DNA from: Thermoanaerobaculales bacterium
GTDB lineage: Bacteria > Acidobacteriota > Thermoanaerobaculia > Thermoanaerobaculales > Sulfomarinibacteraceae
Direction: 5' to 3'
NCBI GenBank assembly: GCA_025456145.1
Contig: JALOLD010000018.1
Location: 1-64,000, forward strand
Length of the DNA: 64,000 nt
Below are positions 39,399 through 46,883 of the stretch, one piece after another (position 1 is the first letter of the stretch; the number at the start of each line of letters is the position of its first letter). The notes beneath the pieces were generated by a model. The model ran no database searches and was not told where the DNA came from. It worked only from the letters and a program-made list of their open reading frames with translations. Position numbers and translations under genes: made by a program.

Positions 39399-39578
39399 TC
39401 ACACTTTGCCCTTGCGTCGACGGTCGTGCCCCGATCGGCGCTCGATCTTGCGCCGGTCCTCGCCGGTTCGGCGATCGTTGTCGGCGGGCCAGGGTGGAAG
39501 GTCGTCGGTCCGCCGGTCGGCGCCGGCGCGGCGGTCCTCGCCGCTGCGACGGTCTTTCCCGGTACGTCTGTCGTCCAT
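39399..39578 (-). CDS. Small highly basic DRRxGxDRR-repeat protein (59 aa)
   Basis: MDDRRTGKDRRSGEDRRAGADRRTDDLPPWPADNDRRTGEDRRKIERRSGHDRRRKGKV; purine-rich RBS upstream of ATG. Confidence 0.65.
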   Translation of the reverse strand: MDDRRTGKDRRSGEDRRAGADRRTDDLPPWPADNDRRTGEDRRKIERRSGHDRRRKGKV

Positions 39579-39707
39579 CGCCGCCTCCCTCGGTTGCTCC
39601 TCCCACGGTAGCGCGCCCGGCGCCGACCGACAAGCCATCCGGTCGGTGAGACGGTCGGGTGCCGGCCGCGATGATCCGCCGACGGCGGGGCGGCTCGGTG
39701 ACCCGGC

Positions 39708-40190
39708 TCAGTGCAGCACGGCCTCGAGGAATCGCGCGTCGTCCCTCGCCACGCCGGCCATCGAGTCGCCGACCACTCCGCCCATCATCTTCGCCATCAT
39801 CCCGATGTTCATGTGCGACACCCAGACCGAGCCGTCGGCCAGCTCGACCACCGACCACGAGCACGGCATGATCGCCGACAGCTGCGGGCGCACCGAGAGC
39901 ACGGTCTTGGCGACGCTGGGCTTGCACATGAAGTAGAGCCGGATGCGGGAGACGTTGGCCGGCAGGGCGTCCTTGGCCGCGAGCTTCGCGCCCATGTCGA
40001 AGCTCTCGATGGGGAAGCTCCAGCCGTCGTTGCCGGGGACGACCCTCTCGATGGCGGCGCAGGTAGCCTCGAAGCTCTTGTCGCTGCGCTCCGGTACGAC
40101 CATCGACGAGCGCATGGTGGCGACGACCGCGACCACGGTGGCGATGATCCCGACGACGAGCCCGGCGACGGCGGCGATGACGATGTTCAC
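39708..40190 (-). CDS. DUF302 domain protein with N-terminal membrane anchor
   Basis: MNIVIAAVAGLVVGIIATVVAVVATM anchor; SFEATCAAIERVV...; IMPCSWSVVELADGSVWVSHMNIGMMAKMMGG; GTG start with gggagg RBS. Confidence 0.87.
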   Translation of the reverse strand: MNIVIAAVAGLVVGIIATVVAVVATMRSSMVVPERSDKSFEATCAAIERVVPGNDGWSFPIESFDMGAKLAAKDALPANVSRIRLYFMCKPSVAKTVLSVRPQLSAIMPCSWSVVELADGSVWVSHMNIGMMAKMMGGVVGDSMAGVARDDARFLEAVLH

Positions 40191-40230
40191 GACGATCCTC
40201 CCGACGGCGCCCGTGCCGGGCGCAGAATCT

Positions 40231-40246
40231 TTATATAATTATATAA
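40231..40246. promoter_or_regulatory. 16-bp perfect AT palindrome TTATATAATTATATAA upstream of the DUF302 gene
   Basis: Exact self-reverse-complement about 41 bp upstream of the start codon in otherwise GC-rich sequence; contains TATAAT on the minus strand. Confidence 0.6.
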
Positions 40247-40361
40247 GAATTTTCTTACGATGCAAGCCCCGATCCGACCTCCCCGCGGGAGTGTGACCGG
40301 GCCTACAGCGGCTCGCGCCGGGCCCGGTCTACCGTGGGCGTGACCGTACGAGGGGTGACCC

Positions 40362-42515
40362 ATGCCCGGAGCCCGAGCCCACGTCGTCGTGTTGCTGACC
40401 GCTGCGGTCCTCGGTTCGGCCGCGACGGCCCAGGCGCGCGACTGGTACGTCGCTCCGGATGGCGTCGACGGTGGGCCGGGGACCATCATCGAGCCCCTCG
40501 CGACCCTCGCGCACGCGGTCGGCCGGACGAGCTCGGGCGACTCGATCCTGCTCGAGCGCGGCGGCACCTACCGGGCCTTCGACCTGGGCGTCGGCGCCGG
40601 ACGGACGATCACCGCCTACGGCAGCGGCGCCCGACCGGTGCTGACCGGCAGCGCTCGCGTCGAGCTCTTCGGGGTGTGGGGCGGCAACCCGGCGGTCCGC
40701 ACCGGAGCCGTCGCCGAGCGAGTGGTCGAGTGCTATGTCGACGGCCGCTTTGTCCGCCTCGCCCGCTGGCCGAACGCCGACGCCGGCTTCCTGCGCAACG
40801 ACGCCGACGACCAGCCGGACCAGATCGTCGACGCCGAGCTCGCGACCCGGCCCGGGGTCGCGCCCGGGCGGTGGACCGGCGCGCGGGTCCGCTGGCGGCG
40901 CTGGAGCTGGTGGTGGGAGACCCGGCCGGTCACCAGCCACGCTCCGGTGAACACCCTGACCCTCGGCCCCGAGGGGCGGTTCTCCGACCCCTTCTCCGAC
41001 CCCGGCTCGGGCTACTTCATCGACAACGACCTCGACGAGCTCGACGCCCCCGGCGAGTGGTTCTGGCAGGCGGGAACGCTCTACCTCTACCCGCCGACCT
41101 GGGCCGACCCGGCGACCATGACGGTCGACGTGGTGACGACCACCTCGACCGCGGTGCTCCCCGACCACGACGACGAGCCGGAGGGGATCCGCAGCGCCGG
41201 CGCGACCTTCACCCACCTCCACTTCTCGCGCTACTACGGCACCGCCCTCCAGCTCAACGGTCCTTCGACGGTCGCCGACTGCACCTTCTCCGAGCTCGGC
41301 AGCAACGCCGTCCACTACACCTGGAACGCGCAGCCCTTCGCCGTCCGGCGATCGGTCTTCCGAGATGTCCGCAACATCGCGATCCGCGGCTGGGCCGACG
41401 CCGGCGGCCCGGCCGGGTCGGTCATCGAGCGCAACCTCTTTCTCAGGATCGGGGTCGAGCCGGGCTACGGCGGCTGGGGGTCGTGGCACGCCGCCGGGAT
41501 CATCGTCGGCCAGGCCAACGCCGCCGTCGTGCGGCTCAACCGCTTTGTCGACACCGGCTACGCCGGGATCATCCTCGGCTCGGATGGCCAGACCGTCGAG
41601 CGCAACGTGTTCGTGCGGACGATGCGCACCCTCAACGACGGCGCCGCCGTCTACACCAGCTGCAACGCCTCGCAGATCCGCGACAACATCATCCTCGACA
41701 CCATCGGCGACCTCGAGTACTCGCACCCGTGGTGGCCGATGGGCCACGGCATCTGGCCCGAGTTCCTGGCGGACTTCCACGACACCGTGATCACCGGCAA
41801 CACCCTGTACGGCAACAACGGCCACGGCATCTTCCTGCCCAACAACTTCGACTGCACGATCGCCGACAACGTCGTCGTCGACAGCCGGCGCGCCGCCCTC
41901 GGGCTCTACGTCGACGCCATCCCGGACCAGGGCCATTCGATCACCGGCAACACCCTGGCCTCGAACCGGCCGTCGCGCCGCATCGTCCGCCCCGAGAACC
42001 TCTCCCACTGGTGGCTTCCGCCCTACACCGAGCCGGACCCGGTGGCCCTCGAGTACGACGCCGCCGGCGACTACGGTCTGATGAGCCACACCACCTTCGT
42101 CGCGCCGACCTCGGTCGCCGGGGTGATCCGCAGCGAGCCATCGGGGACCCTGTACTCGACCCTCGCCGCGTGGACCGCCGCGGCGCCCTGGGCGTCGGCG
42201 ACCGGCAGCCTGATCAGCCGGACGAACGCGATCCTGCTCTTCAACGACACCGAGGCCCAGGCGACGATGACGGTGCCTGCGGGATCCTGGACCTTCCCGA
42301 ACGGCGCCGCGCCCGGCGCCTCGGTGAGCCTCGCGCCCTTCGCCAGCGTCGTCCTGGTGACCACTGGAACCGCGCCGACCTCGCCGCCCTACCACGCCGC
42401 GTCCGGGATCTACTGGCGGGCGGCGACCCCGGTCCCGACCTACCTCGGCGACGCCGGCTTCATTTTCGCCGATGGCTTCGAGCCCAGTCACACCGGGGCC
42501 TGGGTCGTCCCGTAG
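40362..42515 (+). CDS. Secreted right-handed parallel beta-helix protein with C-terminal FADGFE..W motif
   Basis: Signal peptide; VAPDGVDGGPGTIIEPLATLAHAV; repeated VERNVF/ITGNTLYGNNGHGIFL beta-helix rungs; C-terminus IFADGFEPSHTGAWVVP. Confidence 0.92.
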   Translation: MPGARAHVVVLLTAAVLGSAATAQARDWYVAPDGVDGGPGTIIEPLATLAHAVGRTSSGDSILLERGGTYRAFDLGVGAGRTITAYGSGARPVLTGSARVELFGVWGGNPAVRTGAVAERVVECYVDGRFVRLARWPNADAGFLRNDADDQPDQIVDAELATRPGVAPGRWTGARVRWRRWSWWWETRPVTSHAPVNTLTLGPEGRFSDPFSDPGSGYFIDNDLDELDAPGEWFWQAGTLYLYPPTWADPATMTVDVVTTTSTAVLPDHDDEPEGIRSAGATFTHLHFSRYYGTALQLNGPSTVADCTFSELGSNAVHYTWNAQPFAVRRSVFRDVRNIAIRGWADAGGPAGSVIERNLFLRIGVEPGYGGWGSWHAAGIIVGQANAAVVRLNRFVDTGYAGIILGSDGQTVERNVFVRTMRTLNDGAAVYTSCNASQIRDNIILDTIGDLEYSHPWWPMGHGIWPEFLADFHDTVITGNTLYGNNGHGIFLPNNFDCTIADNVVVDSRRAALGLYVDAIPDQGHSITGNTLASNRPSRRIVRPENLSHWWLPPYTEPDPVALEYDAAGDYGLMSHTTFVAPTSVAGVIRSEPSGTLYSTLAAWTAAAPWASATGSLISRTNAILLFNDTEAQATMTVPAGSWTFPNGAAPGASVSLAPFASVVLVTTGTAPTSPPYHAASGIYWRAATPVPTYLGDAGFIFADGFEPSHTGAWVVP

Positions 42516-42587
42516 CCCCTCCCGGCGGACCGCGGATCGGCGGTCCACTGCGGGTCGAGGGGGTTGCGCGAGGTGTCGGTAAGGTCA

Positions 42588-42596
42588 TTGGTCAAA
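42588..42596 (+). repeat. Left copy of 9-bp direct repeat TTGGTCAAA (candidate target-site duplication)
   Basis: Identical 9-mer at 42866-42874 exactly flanking the inverted-repeat element. Confidence 0.75.
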
Positions 42597-42865
42597 CATG
42601 CCCATCCCCTTGAGTCAGGGTGGGGTGCTCTCGTTCCCGATCCCGATCCCGTTCCCGATCCCGACTCACGCGCGCCCCGGCCGTCGGCATCTTATCCAGT
42701 CGATGGCCGAGCTGCGGGCGGGAGGCCCGCGGCACAAGGTCCTTCGTGCTCGCCTTCGTGTCTTGGTGTCTTCGTGGTTGCGACGGATTACCGGACGTCT
42801 CATCGGGATCGGGATCGGGCACGGGATCGGGATCGGTCAGAACCTGAGCGATCCGGATAGGCATG
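42597..42865. mobile_element. MITE-like non-autonomous element (269 bp)
   Basis: TIRs CATGCCCATCC (42597-42607) / GGATAGGCATG (42855-42865), 10 of 11 matching; inverted GATCCC hexamer arrays inside; perfect 9-bp flanking direct repeats; no ORF of its own. Confidence 0.72.
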
Positions 42866-42874
42866 TTGGTCAAA
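42866..42874 (+). repeat. Right copy of 9-bp direct repeat TTGGTCAAA (candidate target-site duplication)
   Basis: See left copy at 42588-42596. Confidence 0.75.
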
Positions 42875-42900
42875 TGATGTAATTCTCCACCCTCGCCTGA

Positions 42901-42916
42901 AACGACCGTGGTCGTT
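42901..42916. promoter_or_regulatory. Operator-like inverted repeat AACGACC-gt-GGTCGTT upstream of the 42962 gene
   Basis: 7-bp perfect arms, 2-bp centre, about 45 bp upstream of the ATG. Confidence 0.45.
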
Positions 42917-42961
42917 CTGCGGTAGATTGTGTCGTCGGGAACCACCCTGGGGAGGTCGCTG

Positions 42962-43921
42962 ATGCGTCTCATCGCTGGACAGCGGATCGTTCCACGGACG
43001 GTGCTCGCCCTGCTGGCCTGGGCCGTGGTCGCGGCCCCGGGCGGAGCGGTCACGCCGATCGAGCCGGGTCAGCCGGCGACCCTCGTGCTTCCGGCGCCGG
43101 CCTGTGCTGGATCGGGGCTCGAGCGGTGCGAGGTCGACGTGACCTTCGACGCGACCGGCGGGCTCGTCGTCGCCGGCGATCCTGGGTGGCGCGGCGCCGG
43201 TCTGCCGCTGGTCATCGCCGGGCAGCTGACCTCGGTCAAGCCGGCGAAGAAGAGCAAGCCCGCCATCGTGACCTTCGAGGGTGACGGGGCGAAGGTCGAG
43301 CTCCGGGTCCAGCCCGCCGACGGTTGGCAGGATCGGTTGGGCGAGATTCTGGTTCCCGGCCACTCGACGATCACCGAGCCGTCGCCCGAGCTCACCTCCA
43401 GCCTCGACCGGCTGCTCGAGGCCTACAGCGCGAGCCGCTTCTCGCCGCCGCTCGACGTCCTCGAGCCGAGGATCCGCCGCCGGGTCGCCGAGCTCCAGCT
43501 CGCGGTCGGTGATCTCGAGGCGCCGTCGACGAGCTCCCGCGGCGGCGTGACCTACTTCGATGCGCGGCTCGGCGAGGGCGCCGTGATATACAACCGGGCG
43601 AGCGGCAGCGAGGGCCAGTGGGTGGCGAACAGCCTCGCCTACCGGGTGCTGCCGGCGGTCGAGGCGTGGGCCCGGGTGTTCTTCGGCGAGCTGCCCTTCG
43701 AGGGCTTCGCCTTCACCGCGACCGTCACCGCCAAGGACTACACCAAGTACCCGCCCGAGCCGGAGAGCGACCAGCTCGAGCTCCTGGTGTCGTTGGCAGA
43801 CGCCGAGGCCTTTGCCGCCGAGGACCTCACCGCCCAGGCCCTGGTCGACGCCGCGGCGGTGTCGCTCAACGGCCGGCCGGTCAGGATCGACCTCGCTTCC
43901 GCGACCATCAGCCCCCGCTGA
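42962..43921 (+). CDS. Hypothetical secreted protein
   Basis: ggggagg RBS; signal peptide MRLIAGQRIVPRTVLALLAWAVVAAPGGA; continuous coding ORF. Confidence 0.8.
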   Translation: MRLIAGQRIVPRTVLALLAWAVVAAPGGAVTPIEPGQPATLVLPAPACAGSGLERCEVDVTFDATGGLVVAGDPGWRGAGLPLVIAGQLTSVKPAKKSKPAIVTFEGDGAKVELRVQPADGWQDRLGEILVPGHSTITEPSPELTSSLDRLLEAYSASRFSPPLDVLEPRIRRRVAELQLAVGDLEAPSTSSRGGVTYFDARLGEGAVIYNRASGSEGQWVANSLAYRVLPAVEAWARVFFGELPFEGFAFTATVTAKDYTKYPPEPESDQLELLVSLADAEAFAAEDLTAQALVDAAAVSLNGRPVRIDLASATISPR

Positions 43922-43978
43922 ACGCCCCCGCGGCGCCACCCGAGAGGCGGGTGCGCATCCCGGCGAGGTCCTCCGAGC

Positions 43979-44677
43979 TCAGCTTTCCCTGGAGCGCTGG
44001 CTGACCCGCCGGTAGTGAGCGCTCCAGTTCTCGATCTGCTCGGCGGAGGGGCAGGTCCACGACAGCACGATGGCGGTCGCGATGAACGAGATCGACGAGC
44101 CTGCGACGAACCACGGGGGGATGAGGTCGCCGATGGCGAGCCGCGAGTAGAGGGCGGCCAGGGAGTCGGGCCGGGCCGGGTGGATGACCAGCTTGACGAT
44201 CCACACCCCGGTGAGGAAAAGGAGAAGCATGATGTAGTTCCGCCGCAGCCGCACCCGCACGGCGGTGAACACGCTGATCAGGAAGCGGGTGTGGCGGAGA
44301 TCGGCGGCGAGGATGCGCCGCCAGTCGGGGACGGCGCGATGGCCGGGCGAGGGGTGGAGCTGCTCGGCGAAGAAGCCGAGCTGGAGGAGGTAGACCCGCC
44401 ACTTGCTGTGGTGCAGGTGGCGATAGCGGCGGCCTTCGATGAAGAGCGAGAACGAGAACAGCGCGAGGCCGAGCAGCAGCGTGTAGTGCGGCACGTCCGG
44501 GTGGCCGAGGGTGAAGGTCGCGAGACCGGTCGCGAGCACGATCGCCCAGTTCGAGGTCACGTCGAGGCGCTGGCGCCAGACGGTGAGCCGGTTCATCTCG
44601 CCGCGGTAGAGGTGGGCGATCGACGACGCGAAGGCCGGCGAGTCGAGATCGGGGACATCGGTTTCGATCGGTTCCAT
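43979..44677 (-). CDS. DUF2270 family integral membrane protein
   Basis: AHLYRGEMNRLTVWRQRLDVTSNWAIVLATGLATFTLG...HYTLLLGLALFSFSLFIEGRRYR. Confidence 0.88.
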   Translation of the reverse strand: MEPIETDVPDLDSPAFASSIAHLYRGEMNRLTVWRQRLDVTSNWAIVLATGLATFTLGHPDVPHYTLLLGLALFSFSLFIEGRRYRHLHHSKWRVYLLQLGFFAEQLHPSPGHRAVPDWRRILAADLRHTRFLISVFTAVRVRLRRNYIMLLLFLTGVWIVKLVIHPARPDSLAALYSRLAIGDLIPPWFVAGSSISFIATAIVLSWTCPSAEQIENWSAHYRRVSQRSRES

Positions 44678-44783
44678 GAGCAGAGATTCTACTCGTCTTG
44701 GCGGATCGCGGTGCGGTTCCCCGCAAGGAGTCGTTCGGGCTCGTCGTTGCCGCCCACCCGCGAAACGGCGGGCGGGCTGGGCC

Positions 44784-46781
44784 TCAGGGCACGGTGCTGC
44801 TCCACGCACCTGCCGTCCCCGACTCGAAGCCGTCGGCGAAGAGGGGAGTGCCGTGCTCGACCGCCCCGATGTCGGGGGCCGATCCCTCGAACCCGTCGTT
44901 GATGCCCGGGATGACGAGACCGCGGTCGACCAGCGGGCTGCCCGCCTGGGGTGTGAAGTCGCCGCCCGCCGGGTCGGCGAGCAGAGGAGGCGCCGAGAGC
45001 CCGGAGAGCTCCTGGCCGGCGAACGCCTGAAGGGCGCCGAGGTCGGCCAGCACGGTTCCCTCCCAGCGGACGAAGCGGACCGGGTCGGTGGTGGTGAGGT
45101 CGTCCCAGTCGAGGTCGAGCTCGACCGGGTTGACCTTGTAGATCGCGTACTGAGTTCCCGCGATGAGGTTGTTGCGGGCCCTGACGAAGGTGCTCGCGCC
45201 GGGGTTGAGCAGCGCCAGGGCGTCGGTGCCCGGCGCCTCGCTGAGCAGGGTGTTGTGGTAGAGGAAGAGCGGTCCGATCGGCGTCGCGTAGCCGCTGTTG
45301 ATCTTGAGCGCGCTCGCCGTGTAGCCGTCGATCTGGCTGGTCCGCGTGTTGCCGAAGCCGTAGGCGATGTTGCGGACGATCCAGGTCGGACCGGGCGCGG
45401 CCGGCGCCACCGCGAAGGCCATGTGGACGTCCTCGATGAGGTTACCCCACATCCGCACATTCGAGCACCAGCCCTCGGGCTCGAGGGCGTCGTCGGTGTG
45501 CCGGCGGAAGACGTTGTCGTGGACGTCGGTCTCGCTTGTGAAGCCGGTCGGCGGGGGCGACGACCCGCAGGGACCGATACCGTTGAAGGTCCCCTCGATG
45601 GTGTTGCCGCGGATCACGGTGCCGCGGCCCGGGTCGTCGGTCAGCACCACCGCGTTGTTCTCGGCGCTCGAGCCCTTGGTGAGGATCCACGGCCAGCCGA
45701 AGATCGAGGTGTCCCAGAGCTCGTTGCCCTCGACGAGGTGGCGCTCGCCGCCCTTGATCCAGACCCCGGCGGCTCCGACCTCGTGGATCCGCGACCCCCG
45801 AACCGCGCAGTCGCTCGAGTAGCGGAGGTAGACGCCCTTGCCATAGCTGCCGGCGCCGTAGTGGCGGATCTCCAGGCCCTCGATCCGGACGTGGCTGCGG
45901 CCGTCGAGGGTGAAGCCGTTCTCGAGCCGCGCCACGTGCATCTGTCGCGCCGCGGGAGAGCTGCCGTCGGCGTTCTTGACGTGGAGGGTCGTTCCGTCGA
46001 CGAAGAAGCCGCCCGGCGCGCCGGCGCCGAGGGCCGCGAGATCGGCCAGCGAGGTGTAGCGGAAGAGCCGCCCCTGGTCGGTGACGATGTGGCCGGTGGG
46101 AAAGCCGATCGCCGATGAGTAGACGCCGCTCGCGCCCGCCGTCCAGGGGATGCCGGCGAGCACGCCGGCGTCGGCGCCGTCGAGGACCGCGCCGGCCGCG
46201 GTGCCGCGGAAGACGATGGGCTCAGCCGCGGTGCCCGAGGCCGTGACCGTCACCGCCTCGCGGTAGACGCCGGGCTGGATCAGGATCAGGTCCCCGGGCT
46301 GCGAGATGTCGGCGGCGCGCTGGATGGTCAGGAGCGGGTGGCCGGGATCGGTGCCCGGGTTGGAGTTCGAGCCGGTCGGCGAGACATAGAGGGTACGCAG
46401 GGACGGCTCGGGGAGCGGGGCGGAGCGGGTGGAGACGGCGAGGGTCGCGGTCGCCGGCCCGTTCACCCCGTCGGGGTCGTCGAGCGTCGTGCGGAGCTCG
46501 TAGGCGGCGCCCGGGGCGAGCTCGAAGAGGCTGCCGACGAAGCGGGTCGCGTCGACCCGGACCGCCGGGTGCGCCGATCGGAACGCCGGGTCGCCGGCCC
46601 TCCGCCACTCGAGCGCCGCGGTGGCGTCGAGGTCGTCGTCGCCCGAGACCGTGACGACGATCCCCGCCGTCTCGAAGTTGGCGTGGGTCTCGGCGCCGAC
46701 CAGGGTCACCGCCAGCTGCGCCGAGCACGGCGCCGCGATTCCGGCCGCTGCGACGACGACCCCGAGGAGCTCGATCTTCAT
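44784..46781 (-). CDS. Secreted right-handed parallel beta-helix protein with C-terminal FADGFESG..W motif
   Basis: Signal peptide; LYVSPTGSNSNPGTDPGHPLLTIQRAADISQPGDLILIQPGVYRE; C-terminus LFADGFESGTAGAWSSTVP. Confidence 0.93.
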   Translation of the reverse strand: MKIELLGVVVAAAGIAAPCSAQLAVTLVGAETHANFETAGIVVTVSGDDDLDATAALEWRRAGDPAFRSAHPAVRVDATRFVGSLFELAPGAAYELRTTLDDPDGVNGPATATLAVSTRSAPLPEPSLRTLYVSPTGSNSNPGTDPGHPLLTIQRAADISQPGDLILIQPGVYREAVTVTASGTAAEPIVFRGTAAGAVLDGADAGVLAGIPWTAGASGVYSSAIGFPTGHIVTDQGRLFRYTSLADLAALGAGAPGGFFVDGTTLHVKNADGSSPAARQMHVARLENGFTLDGRSHVRIEGLEIRHYGAGSYGKGVYLRYSSDCAVRGSRIHEVGAAGVWIKGGERHLVEGNELWDTSIFGWPWILTKGSSAENNAVVLTDDPGRGTVIRGNTIEGTFNGIGPCGSSPPPTGFTSETDVHDNVFRRHTDDALEPEGWCSNVRMWGNLIEDVHMAFAVAPAAPGPTWIVRNIAYGFGNTRTSQIDGYTASALKINSGYATPIGPLFLYHNTLLSEAPGTDALALLNPGASTFVRARNNLIAGTQYAIYKVNPVELDLDWDDLTTTDPVRFVRWEGTVLADLGALQAFAGQELSGLSAPPLLADPAGGDFTPQAGSPLVDRGLVIPGINDGFEGSAPDIGAVEHGTPLFADGFESGTAGAWSSTVP

Positions 46782-46883
46782 GACGCCTCCCCGACCATCG
46801 TGAGTCCGGCCGCCCGCGCGCGGCGTGACCGCAGTCACGCCGCCTCCGGCGGGGCCGTCATCCCACCGGGGCCGGCCCGCCGG

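Noticed and set aside
40334-42613. 759-aa plus-strand ORF overlapping the beta-helix gene
   Set aside because: Arg-rich alternative frame of 40362-42515, which has signal peptide and beta-helix repeats
42564-42860. Several short ORFs rich in RSRSRS/DRDRDR (possible SR-type proteins)
   Set aside because: They are translations of the hexamer arrays of the mobile element in multiple frames, not genes
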